A stretch of 64,000 bases of DNA from Marinobacter salexigens (GTDB lineage Bacteria > Pseudomonadota > Gammaproteobacteria > Pseudomonadales > Oleiphilaceae). A program made the translations under genes and the position numbers. Positions 27,718-35,910 of the stretch are shown piece after piece (the first letter of the stretch is position 1; each line of letters starts with the position of its first letter). The notes beneath the pieces were generated by a model. The model did not search any database. It was not told the origin of the DNA and saw only the letters and a list, made by a program, of their open reading frames with translations. The stretch is taken from assembly GCF_018860765.1 (NCBI RefSeq), contig NZ_JAHKPV010000017.1, positions 1-64,000 of the forward strand, read 5' to 3'.

Positions 27718-28062
27718 GCATTGTGCTCGGCAAAAGCACACGCGTACCCAGCCGCCCTGAGAAGCCCAAAACCGACATAGGCTGCGCCAGCAGCTTTATC
27801 ACTATAGGCTCGGTGCTTTGAGGATTTGGGTGCATTGGTAATGCCAAGTGCCAACCAACTTTCATCCACTTCCGGTACCGCAGACAATTGTGAGAGCAGC
27901 TGAGGCCGAGGTCCGCTCTCAGCGTTAAACCATCTACGAACAGCTTCCTGACTGACCCCCAAGCGTTTGGAAAGCCAAGTCTGTAGTCCTTTCCCGTAGG
28001 GCGGGACGTTTACATTGTTATCACAGCCGGTTTGTAATCTTTTTGAAAAAGCATGATGGTCT
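27716..28062 (-). pseudogene. Truncated helix-turn-helix regulator fragment
   Basis: Minus-strand sequence reads FSKRLQTGCDNN, then PYGKGLQTWLSKRLGVSQEA, VRRWFNAESGPRP and VPEVDESWLALGI: an XRE-type HTH protein of the group found next to phage repressors. It continues to GAAYVGFGLLRAAGYACAF and then runs into the 26-bp repeat, losing the last quarter. No proper start codon is in frame at the N-terminus. A longer open frame (27645-28157) contains it but includes unrelated sequence at both ends. Confidence 0.55.
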
Positions 28063-28273
28063 GACCTGCCGCCAGACACGGCTGGGCTGCGCGCCGTTGC
28101 CCAGTGCCTTGTAGCTGCGGTAACCGAACTTAGCACAGCACTTGTTCTTCTTGCCATGGGTGCAGGTCACGATGATTAAAGCTAATAGCGTCAACCGAAA
28201 AAGACCTTCACCTCCACAAGGAATAGCAAAGCGATACTTGTATACGCCACTAACCTTATTTGTGACATCTAAA

Positions 28274-29431
28274 TTACAACAGCACATCGATTAGCGAACC
28301 AGCAGCAGGCATTAGCCCCATTACCGAAGACCCATCAGCATTACTGTTCGAACCTTCCTCCTGACGCATTGTGGCCATAGCCTTGTTTGCCGCCCGCTTT
28401 TGGGCGGCTGCGATGGGCGCAAATCTAAGGCTGTACTGTTCTGCTGTTTTGCCGTTCTTATTCAAAGTGTCCTTATTCGCACCCAGCCCAACTAAAGTAT
28501 CCGCAATATATTCTTTCTCAAAATATTTGGCCATGTGCAAAGCCGTAACACTTTGTTGTCCATACTGAAAACCCGAATGCTCGTTGAGTCCGATAATTAC
28601 GGGAGTATCAATCACCGCATCCAAGTCGGCTCCATACTCTGCCAGTAGCTTGGCACGCTCTCTCGCCAGGTTCTCATTTTTATAGCGAGAAATATCAATG
28701 AGAAACCGGCAGGTGCCGACAGAATACATACAAGAATACTCTTGATTCGGGTTCAGGCCATTTTTCAGCAGCGTGCTTAGTACTGCGTTGCCTGGGTCAT
28801 CCAGTATCGCCGCGTACATTGCGGTGCCATAAGTGGGAAGCTTGTCGTGGGCGGCACCCAGGCCAATAACCTTCTGCACGGCCTGAGCTTGATAGGCTTG
28901 AGTTCGCCAGCTTCTCAGAGCCGGATCATTTTTCCTGAAATATGGCCCTCTTCTGGCAGACTGATACTCAGCTGAGGGGTAGTACATGTAGTTGGATACA
29001 AGGTAGTGAAGGCAATTAGTATAGTCTGGTTTGTCATCCGGGTACTTCTGGAGCAATAGCTCCATAATTTCGAAGGCCCCAACACCGCAAGCAAGCTCCG
29101 CCGCCGGTATATTGGCCGGCGTACGCTGCCAATTAGGGTATTGATAATAATGCACTGACACTTTATTTTTCGCGCCAATGCTAGCCAAGTAACCTACAGC
29201 CTCAATATTCCGCAAGTAGATAGCCGCTTCCATGGCATTAGAAAACTCAGTAAAACCCGGTCGAGGTATCTCTAAGCTACCACTGATAACGTAAGGGTTG
29301 TCGCTATAGCCTTGAAGTTTCTTGAGATCATTGTTTTCTATTGCAATATTGATCTCGCTTTCGTTCAACGTTTGACTGGCGCAGCCTGATAGAAATATCA
29401 GAAGCAGCCCAAAACCGAATAACTTTTCCAT
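28274..29431 (-). CDS. Ankyrin-repeat lipoprotein
   Basis: 385 residues. A lipoprotein signal peptide (MEKLFGFGLLLIFLSGC) gives the acylated Cys at residue 17. The rest consists of degenerate ankyrin-like repeats, e.g. NAMEAAIYLRNIEAVGYLASIGA, YGTAMYAAILDDPGNAVLSTLL and SVTALHMAKYFEKEYIADTL, ending in an Ala/Ser-rich tail. Probably a periplasmic protein-interaction scaffold attached to a membrane; the partner is unknown. It stands alone between two gene fragments. Confidence 0.7.
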   Translation of the reverse strand: MEKLFGFGLLLIFLSGCASQTLNESEINIAIENNDLKKLQGYSDNPYVISGSLEIPRPGFTEFSNAMEAAIYLRNIEAVGYLASIGAKNKVSVHYYQYPNWQRTPANIPAAELACGVGAFEIMELLLQKYPDDKPDYTNCLHYLVSNYMYYPSAEYQSARRGPYFRKNDPALRSWRTQAYQAQAVQKVIGLGAAHDKLPTYGTAMYAAILDDPGNAVLSTLLKNGLNPNQEYSCMYSVGTCRFLIDISRYKNENLARERAKLLAEYGADLDAVIDTPVIIGLNEHSGFQYGQQSVTALHMAKYFEKEYIADTLVGLGANKDTLNKNGKTAEQYSLRFAPIAAAQKRAANKAMATMRQEEGSNSNADGSSVMGLMPAAGSLIDVLL

Positions 29432-29518
29432 GCCTTCTTTTCCCGCTAGCTCAAAAATCGCCGATTGTATTTACTTTTGCCCAAGCTTCAAATAATACCC
29501 ATCCTTTTTCAAAATTGT

Positions 29519-29545
29519 CCACGACCAGAATCATTTGGTGGTCGT
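29519..29545. other. Hairpin upstream of the ankyrin lipoprotein
   Basis: CACGACCA and TGGTCGTG form an 8-bp inverted repeat around an 11-base loop. It lies about 90 bp upstream of the lipoprotein start (minus strand) and just before the barrel-protein fragment; without a T-run its function is unclear. Confidence 0.35.
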
Positions 29546-30269
29546 GATTACTCTACACTCACACCGACCTCACCAAGAACGTTGCCCATTTCGGTGATTC
29601 ACGGGTGCGCGCTCGCGCTGGACAGATACCGTGAGTGTTTTTGCGGAGCAGCGCTATCAGGATGCAACTGAGCAGAGTGGCCTGATTCAGGCCTATGGTC
29701 TGGATTTCGCACCCAATGACGATTGGAGCTACGGTCTTAATACCGAGTTTGGAACGATTAACAGTGAGTCGGGTGATGAGCTTAGACGGCGCGCTGTTGG
29801 CGGTAAGGTTGGGTATAGCGGCGATTGGCTGCGCTATGCGGGTGCGCTTGAATATCGTGAAGATAAAAGCGATGCCGAAACTCGTGATGTCTGGCTGATG
29901 CGCAATAATCTTAGCTACAAAATCAATCCAGATTGGCGATTTATTAGTAAGTTGGATTTTTCGATTGGCAACTCAACCAGAGGTGACTTCTTCGATGGAA
30001 ACTTTGTTGAAGGGTCTGTCGGTTATGCCTACCGCCCTGTATTCAACGATCGGCTTAATCTGTTAGCCAAGTACACTTATCTTTCTGATTTGGCCCCGCC
30101 GGACCAGCTGAGCAGCACGACGAGTAGAGCTATTGATTACTCCCAGCGCAGTCATGTCGCTGCGATAGATGCAATATACGACCTGACAGAGCGCTGGAGC
30201 ATTGGTGGCAGGTACGCTTACCGCCTTGGCGAGCTGCGGATGAGCCGCGACAACTACGCTGACACATAG
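29545..30269 (+). pseudogene. Internal fragment of a large outer-membrane beta-barrel protein
   Basis: The frame from 29598 reads TDTVSVFAEQRYQD followed by LIQAYGLDFAPNDDWSYG, many amphipathic strands (VAAIDAIYDLTERWSIGGRYAY) and LGELRMSRDN, recalling the barrel region of very large outer-membrane surface proteins. Upstream, YTHTDLTKN...DSRVRARA continues the homology in another frame, so a frameshift lies near 29610. The normal end of the barrel is missing: at base 30256 the sequence switches to the 26-bp repeat. Start, frame and end are all damaged. Confidence 0.65.
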
Positions 30270-30274
30270 GGGGC
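30248..30274. repeat. 26-bp direct repeat, copy 2
   Basis: CGACAACTACGCTGACACAT followed by AGGGGG, one mismatch from the copy at 27691. It cuts off the 3' end of the barrel-protein fragment. The two copies are 2.56 kb apart in direct orientation. Confidence 0.65.
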
Positions 30275-30594
30275 CCATACAGCGCTTTTTCGAAGCGGAA
30301 GTGCAGCAGGATTTTCTGAGATGTCGGTTTAATCACCCCGGTGAACTGAGACTGTTTGTGAGTGGCATGCTGTCTGCTCAGTCCAACGAGGTGGTGCAGC
30401 AGAAGCTCAAACGGTTGGCTCTGGAGTTTCGACACTGCCATGAAGAAGATGTTGCATTGCCTCTAGAGCATCGGTTTGGAGTGAGCCTGTTGATGGCCAT
30501 GCGCCCATGGGAGATTGAGGCTTTTGACAGTTTTCGGCGCCCAGAGACACGTAAGGACTACCCATCGTTTAGCCGGAGAGGGCAAAGTGGCTAG
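30274..30594 (+). pseudogene. C-terminal fragment of an unrecognised protein
   Basis: Directly after the repeat, an open frame reads PIQRFFEAEVQQDFLRCRFN, then ELRLFVSGMLSAQSNEVV and GVSLLMAMRPWEIEAFDSFRR. There is no start signal at the beginning; GTG 30301 is weak. The helical second half recalls the ligand side of some transcription regulators, but I cannot name a family. It is probably the tail of a gene cut by the same event that truncated the barrel gene. Confidence 0.35.
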
Positions 30595-30608
30595 AAGCTG
30601 GTTCTGTG

Positions 30609-30890
30609 ATGCCTGAAACCAACATTTTTATGTCTGAACCGAACTTTGAGGCAGTAACGGGCCAGTGGGCTTCAATTGTCGAGATGAATGCTAGGGCAGG
30701 GCTAAGAGCGAGTGCTTTGATGATTCGGTTAAGTTGTTTGGTCAAAAGCGTTGGCTTGCAAGCTTCCGAGATTATCCAACATTCTTTTATGCCGGAGGAG
30801 GTCAAGTCAGCATATGAGGAGCTTGTTATTCAACGAATTAAAATCATGGCGGAACACCGGAGTCTATTCAACCCTTGGAGCAGGATCTAA
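30609..30890 (+). CDS. Hypothetical short helical protein
   Basis: About 93 residues from ATG 30609, or 86 from ATG 30630. The sequence is mostly amphipathic helix (VTGQWASIVEMNARAGLRAS, LVKSVGLQASEIIQ), somewhat like a phasin-type protein, but the match is not secure. Its 3' end overlaps the convergent protease gene by 23 bp. Confidence 0.35.
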   Translation: MPETNIFMSEPNFEAVTGQWASIVEMNARAGLRASALMIRLSCLVKSVGLQASEIIQHSFMPEEVKSAYEELVIQRIKIMAEHRSLFNPWSRI

Positions 30891-32544
30891 CGTCCACAAC
30901 CTGGACGCTGACATTGAGGCTGAGTGTTTTCCCATAGCGGCAGCCAGTGTCATCCAGTTTACAGATATCAAACAGATACTCGTTTTCTGTAAGATCAATG
31001 TTCGGTATTAGGAATTTGGATTCTTGGCTTGCAGCTATAATTGTAGCTTCGCTTGCGGGCTGATTTTTCGAAAGAGCAAAAACCGTATAGTGCTCATCGG
31101 CAGCAAGAGGCCCTAGATTGCTGCTGTCTATTTCATAGAGCGTCTCTAACTGCGATGGATCTACCGACGTGTTCAGGTACGCATTTCGGTGGCATCTTGC
31201 GATATCAGCCAGCGCCGGTTTGAAACTTGGTTGTATATCGGACAAGTCCTCATTTAATTTTGTGATCATCCTGTTTGCATCTGCGATACCGCCTTTGAAT
31301 ACGTTTGTGTCGTAATCCTGCGGATAGCGGCTAGCTTCTTTTACTCGAAGAGCTAGCCATTCAGGGGACAGGGTCGGCGCGTGTTGTTTCAGAAGCCCTG
31401 CAATACCAGTAATGTTTGGAGTGGCAAACGATGTTCCGAACCAGAGACTGGCCTGACCCTCACCATTTAAGGTGCGGACCAGTTCACCCAATGCTGCAAT
31501 ATCGATCCCGGAGCCGCGGTTTGAAAAGTCAGAAGGTTTGCCTCTGCGATCCACAGAGCCCACGGTGATAACGTTGTTGCAGTTCGCAGGGGAATAGCCG
31601 CTAACATCCGTTCCATCATTGCCAGCCGCAACAACAACGAGAACACCTTTTGATACCGCAAAATCGATAGCCCCTTGCAGATAAGTCGGGCATTCAGATG
31701 TGGATGACCCCAGAGAAATATTTATAATATCTACCGGTTTGGTAAGGGTCGGGGCAGCACCAGTGGGCTGGCCTGCGAGCCAATATATTCCTGTGGCGAC
31801 GTCGTTCATGGCACCATACCCGCAGCTCATTACTCGGGCGGCATAAAGTTCTGTATCTACAATTCCTGCAACGCCCTCAAAGTTGTTTGTAGTTGCAGCA
31901 ATGATGCCCGCCACAGCCGTGCCGTGGCTGTCGGTGCAGGATGGGTTAATTTGAGAGGTATAAAAATCGGCACCGGGACCGTCGACGGTGGAGAAGTTGT
32001 ATCCTTCAGTATATTTCAGATCACTAATTTGGTGGAATCCTGAATCAGCTACGCCTATGCGTAGCTTCCGCTTCTGAACGGATTTGCGGGCGGCAGCGAG
32101 GATGTCATGGGCACCGGGGTACTCTTGTGTAGGTGGCTGCCAGGCCCATTGATCAGAGAATGCCGGATCATTTGGTGTGCTGCTTACTGACTGTGATCTT
32201 ACGGAGCTAGGCGCCAGAACTATTGGAGCCTTGGGCATTCTGGGATTTGAAACTAGATAATTCGGTTCGACGGCGAATACCCCGGGTTTTTGCTTTAGGT
32301 AGGCCGCATATCCCTCCGCATCTTTTGTTTTTACATGTAAGACCTCAGCCCGTTTAACCGCCCCTGAGCTTTGTGTAGATAGTCCATCTGTTCGATAACT
32401 AACAACAAGCGACACCTTGGTTTTTTGTTGTTCGGCCGGAGCATTCACGAGTTGGCGAGGCATTTCGCCAGCTTCAACGGCCATGGAAAAAAAGAGTGAG
32501 AGCACCAAAAATAGTGTTCTGTTAGATCGCATCGCAGAGAACAT
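30868..32544 (-). CDS. Secreted subtilisin-like serine protease (S8 family)
   Basis: 558 residues from ATG 32544, or 554 from ATG 32532, which gives a cleaner signal peptide (MRSNRTLFLVLSLFFSMAVEA). An I9-like propeptide (about residues 43-97) precedes the S8 domain with the triad D167 (VADSGFH), H207 (DSHGTAVAG) and S372 (GTSFATPNITG); N309 in AAGNDG is the oxyanion residue. A C-terminal domain of about 130 residues with several cysteines follows. It is coupled to the upstream lipoprotein by a 23-bp overlap. Likely degrades extracellular or periplasmic protein; the lipoprotein may be its partner or substrate. Confidence 0.9.
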   Translation of the reverse strand: MFSAMRSNRTLFLVLSLFFSMAVEAGEMPRQLVNAPAEQQKTKVSLVVSYRTDGLSTQSSGAVKRAEVLHVKTKDAEGYAAYLKQKPGVFAVEPNYLVSNPRMPKAPIVLAPSSVRSQSVSSTPNDPAFSDQWAWQPPTQEYPGAHDILAAARKSVQKRKLRIGVADSGFHQISDLKYTEGYNFSTVDGPGADFYTSQINPSCTDSHGTAVAGIIAATTNNFEGVAGIVDTELYAARVMSCGYGAMNDVATGIYWLAGQPTGAAPTLTKPVDIINISLGSSTSECPTYLQGAIDFAVSKGVLVVVAAGNDGTDVSGYSPANCNNVITVGSVDRRGKPSDFSNRGSGIDIAALGELVRTLNGEGQASLWFGTSFATPNITGIAGLLKQHAPTLSPEWLALRVKEASRYPQDYDTNVFKGGIADANRMITKLNEDLSDIQPSFKPALADIARCHRNAYLNTSVDPSQLETLYEIDSSNLGPLAADEHYTVFALSKNQPASEATIIAASQESKFLIPNIDLTENEYLFDICKLDDTGCRYGKTLSLNVSVQVVDVRSCSKG

Positions 32545-33463
32545 CCTGAGACAAGCTGGTTCGAAGAAGGCTAGTGATCATGTTGTAGGGCGGCTTTAGC
32601 TGAAATATCTGTCCGTTCCAGTCGCCGTAAACAGGGTTACCGACAAAACGGGAAAAGAACCCCGCTCGTTCGGAGAACGATAAGCTGCCAGCCGTCAGTG
32701 TCGGAGCGAAGATCTCACTGAAGTGAGAAACGCTTGTGAGTTTCTCAACTCCATAGGCTCCGTGATCTTTAGCAAGAATCTCTATTTGTTGTATTAGCTG
32801 GTCCAGCTCAATGTCTGCTATGCGTCCCTGATTATAACTTGAATAGCTCGCTTCAAGCTCTGACAGTTTTGAGTCAAGCAAGTTATAGGCAAGTGAATGC
32901 TCGGGAACGAAGGCTTCCATTAACCGGCTTTTCTCTGAATGTTTGATCACACCATTTAAATAGGCGGTATCGACGGCAAAGTGATACAGCGCCAAGTCCT
33001 GCTCAAGGCCTAGAAGGGAAGCGCTATCGTCTATAGTTTGTTGGGTACGTTTTTCCAGCGTTTCAGCTGAAGTGTTTCGTACGTGAACAGAAATAGGCTC
33101 CCTGAACGTCGAGTTCTCATTAGTAAACGTCAGAAATAGTTCAACAATTTTCGGGGAGTTAACGCTGGGAGTGTGGACATAAACTCCCTCGTCGCCTGCT
33201 AGGATGGCAATGTTTGAAGCGGTACCAGTTTCACTCTCAAAGCCTTGAAAAGAGGATCCGTTGAGATCTACAGCAAGAAACACTTCCGACTCTTCGTCGA
33301 TGGAAAGATTGCTGCTTTCGAGTGCTGGGCGCTCGGGAATTAGGGGGTTTTCGGTTGCTCCGGGAGTATCAGTTGCACTATCTCTGGAGCTGCCACCTCC
33401 GCATCCGCCTATGGGTAGAGTTAGAATGCTGAGCAATAATAAAGTTGGGTTTCCCAAATTCAT
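32522..33463 (-). CDS. Lipoprotein of unknown function coupled to the subtilase
   Basis: 313 residues. The signal peptide ends in PIGGC, a lipobox, followed by a GGGSS-type linker and a low-complexity acidic region. Residues 60-130 look like beta strands (an Ig- or cadherin-like segment) and 140-260 are helical. No family recognised. The stop lies inside the start region of the protease, so the two are almost certainly translated together. Confidence 0.6.
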   Translation of the reverse strand: MNLGNPTLLLLSILTLPIGGCGGGSSRDSATDTPGATENPLIPERPALESSNLSIDEESEVFLAVDLNGSSFQGFESETGTASNIAILAGDEGVYVHTPSVNSPKIVELFLTFTNENSTFREPISVHVRNTSAETLEKRTQQTIDDSASLLGLEQDLALYHFAVDTAYLNGVIKHSEKSRLMEAFVPEHSLAYNLLDSKLSELEASYSSYNQGRIADIELDQLIQQIEILAKDHGAYGVEKLTSVSHFSEIFAPTLTAGSLSFSERAGFFSRFVGNPVYGDWNGQIFQLKPPYNMITSLLRTSLSQDVLCDAI

Positions 33464-33484
33464 TTTTTGGCCTGACTGAGTTCA

Positions 33485-33610
33485 TTAAGGCGCACAGAGT
33501 ACCTGATTTGTACCCGACGCCTTGGCCTCGTAAAGGGCGTTGTCGGCCTGCTGTTGAGGACTTTTTCTATAGATTCCGACGCCGTTCTCATCTCGGCAAT
33601 ACCCCCCCCG
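33485..33610 (-). pseudogene. C-terminal remnant of a GGDEF diguanylate cyclase
   Basis: Minus strand reads ENGVGIYRKSPQQQADNALYEAKASGTNQVLCA then a TAA; in parts, QQADNALYEAKASGTNQV is the well-known end of GGDEF domains (ADxALYxAKxxGRNxV). The upstream GGDEF core is missing. A different open frame over the same bases is a shadow. Confidence 0.65.
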
Positions 33611-33939
33611 AAAAGCACCGAAAATGGATAGATTGCCGTTCCCAAATGCATCAGTGGGTTACTGCTGGCGCTACCTGTGCAAGGCTGCCGGCCAACCAAT
33701 CGACAATCAAGACAAATAGAGCGAGAGATTGGGCGTTAAGGCAATCCTTGGCACTCTTGATGACCCCATGATCTCAATCCATTAAAGTTGTTTTATTTAA
33801 GCGTATAATATCAGGACATACCCGATACGCTGAAACCAGAAAATTAGTTTAGCGGTGTCCAGCGCGGCCGCCCACAATGTAGACTCAATTCTTTAGAATT
33901 AAAAAAACACAATAACAAGATCCAAAAAGAGAAAACGCG
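33611..33939. promoter_or_regulatory. Upstream region of the amidohydrolase cluster
   Basis: No gene is seen. Around 33784-33812 the sequence is AT-rich with a TATAAT hexamer (in GCGTATAATATCAGG), a good candidate -10 box; the matching -35 is weak. Just before the start codon an A-rich leader (AAAAAAACACAATAACAAGATCC) is present. Confidence 0.4.
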
Positions 33940-35679
33940 ATGACCCCATACGATTTCATCATCGAGGGCGGCCGTTACTTTGACGGCACGTGCGCACCAT
34001 CATCCATTCGTAATCTGGCGGTTAAAGACGGCTATATTGCGAAAGTTACTGCAGACCCTATTCCTCATGATCAGGCCAACCGTGTAATCGATGCTGCTGG
34101 CAAATGGGTCACGCCGGGATTTCTGGATACTCATACCCATTACGATGCCGAGTTGCTGGTGAGCCCAAGTCTTTCCGAATCGGTGCGACATGGCGTAACG
34201 ACCGTGTTGGTGGGTAGCTGCTCTCTAAGCATGATTTGCAGTGATTATGAAGATGCTTCAGACATTTTCACTCGCGTTGAAACTGTACCGAGGGAGCGGG
34301 TACTGCCGATTTTGAAGGAACACAAAACTTGGTCGACTCCAAAACAGTGGGTTGAGCACATCAAACAGATGCCCCTCGGCCCTAACGTGGTCAGCTTTCT
34401 GGGCCACAGCGACATGCGGGTGGGTGTGATGGGGTTGAGTCGCGCCACAGACTTGTCAATCCAGCCCACCGAAGAAGAATTGCAGACCATGGAGCGTTTT
34501 TTGCAAGAGGCGCTTGATGAAGGGTTCCTCGGCCTGTCGACCATGTGCTTGAAGTGGGACAAGGTAGATGGTGATCGGGAATGGTCCAAGAGTTTGCCCA
34601 GCACTTACGCCAAGTGGGATGAGATCGCACGCTTAAATAAGCTTGTGCGCCAGTATGGCCGGGTGCATCAAGGAGCGCCGAATGCCGCTACGCCTTTGCA
34701 GATTCTTCAGTATGTTCGCGAATGCGTTGGGCTATTACGGCGCCCATTGAAAACGACTTTGATTAGCCAGATGGACTTAAAGGGCAGCGCCGCGTTAACA
34801 GCCCTCACCAAGCTAACATCTTCGTTTACCAATGCCTTGCGGGGAGACTTCCGATGGCAGGTTCTGCCTACACCTTTTACTGTATACGCAGACGGTATTG
34901 ACGTTGTGTTCTTTGAGGAATTTGGAGCAGGGGAGATGGCTCTGGATTTGAAAGATGCAGTGGAACGAAACGATCTCCTGCAAAGCGAGGAATACCGTCG
35001 TAATTTTCGAAAATTCTATGGTGAAAAACTGAGTCCTCGGGTTTGGCAGCGGGATTTTGGTGACGCCATGATCATCGACTGCCCCGATGAATCACTAGTC
35101 GGTAAAAACTTTGAAGAAGTGGCGAAGGCGCGCGGTATCCATGTGGTGGATTTGTTTCTCGACCTGGTAGTGGAGTTCGGCAAGAAAATACGTTGGTACA
35201 CCACGGTTGGAAACCACCGTAAACAGGTTCTGAGACGACTGGTAAAAGACCCAACCACGCTCATTACCTTCAGCGATGCCGGTGCTCACATCCGCAATAT
35301 GGCTTTCTACAACTTGCCGTTGCGTATGTTGAAGTTGGTTCAAGAATCCATCGACGAGGGAGACGCGGTGATGACTATAGAGCAGGCAGTTCATCGTTTG
35401 ACCGGTGATCAGGCCGATTGGTTTGGTATCGAAGCGGGCAAAATTCGGGAGGGCGATCGCGCCGATATTGTGGTGCTCGACCCATCAGGCTTTAACCAAA
35501 ATCTTGAAGAGGTTTCTTGGGGCGACATGGAAAACTTTGATCTGCAAAGACTTGTTAACCGAAATCCGGGCATCGTGAAAACTGTGATGATCAATGGAAA
35601 GCTGGCGGTAGATGAGGAAGAGTTTTTACCGGAGTTTGGGCGCGAGATAGGCTACGGTTCGTTTATTCCCGCACGTTGA
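33940..35679 (+). CDS. Amidohydrolase of the N-acyl-D-amino-acid deacylase family
   Basis: 579 residues, longer than typical D-aminoacylases (about 480-500). GFLDTHTHYDAELL provides the HxH metal site, FLGHSDMRVGVMG and TFSDAGAHIRNM the later metal or catalytic positions, and EGDRADIVVLDP the C-terminal barrel. Many long members of this family occur in catabolic clusters rather than in D-amino-acid use. It is followed by a COG3573 flavoprotein, a TPP enzyme and a flavin monooxygenase on the same strand with gaps of 231, 76 and 174 bp. I infer hydrolysis of an amide or ester-like bond in an unknown carbon source. Confidence 0.85.
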   Translation: MTPYDFIIEGGRYFDGTCAPSSIRNLAVKDGYIAKVTADPIPHDQANRVIDAAGKWVTPGFLDTHTHYDAELLVSPSLSESVRHGVTTVLVGSCSLSMICSDYEDASDIFTRVETVPRERVLPILKEHKTWSTPKQWVEHIKQMPLGPNVVSFLGHSDMRVGVMGLSRATDLSIQPTEEELQTMERFLQEALDEGFLGLSTMCLKWDKVDGDREWSKSLPSTYAKWDEIARLNKLVRQYGRVHQGAPNAATPLQILQYVRECVGLLRRPLKTTLISQMDLKGSAALTALTKLTSSFTNALRGDFRWQVLPTPFTVYADGIDVVFFEEFGAGEMALDLKDAVERNDLLQSEEYRRNFRKFYGEKLSPRVWQRDFGDAMIIDCPDESLVGKNFEEVAKARGIHVVDLFLDLVVEFGKKIRWYTTVGNHRKQVLRRLVKDPTTLITFSDAGAHIRNMAFYNLPLRMLKLVQESIDEGDAVMTIEQAVHRLTGDQADWFGIEAGKIREGDRADIVVLDPSGFNQNLEEVSWGDMENFDLQRLVNRNPGIVKTVMINGKLAVDEEEFLPEFGREIGYGSFIPAR

Positions 35680-35910
35680 ATGTGTGGTTCTGTTCAAACT
35701 TGTTTGCGCCAGACCCCAGCCGAGCGCCGAATTCCGGTGCACCACTGCGTGCAAACTATTGCATGACGCCTGTCGTGAAAATGACTTCTGTTCGTGTATC
35801 GTCAAATTCTGGCTCGTGTTTGGTCAAGTAATTAAAGTTGAACTGCATTATTCTGTTTATCCTTACGGCCAACCAAGCTTGATGTCCTTCTAGCCCCAAG
35901 GAGTTTCTAT

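Noticed and set aside
28021-28287. 88-residue minus-strand ORF with a hydrophobic segment
   Set aside because: No ribosome-binding site, no family resemblance, and it overlaps the end of the ankyrin lipoprotein gene and the start of the HTH fragment.
33460-33699. 79-residue minus-strand ORF
   Set aside because: Shadow frame over a GGDEF remnant whose real reading frame is different.
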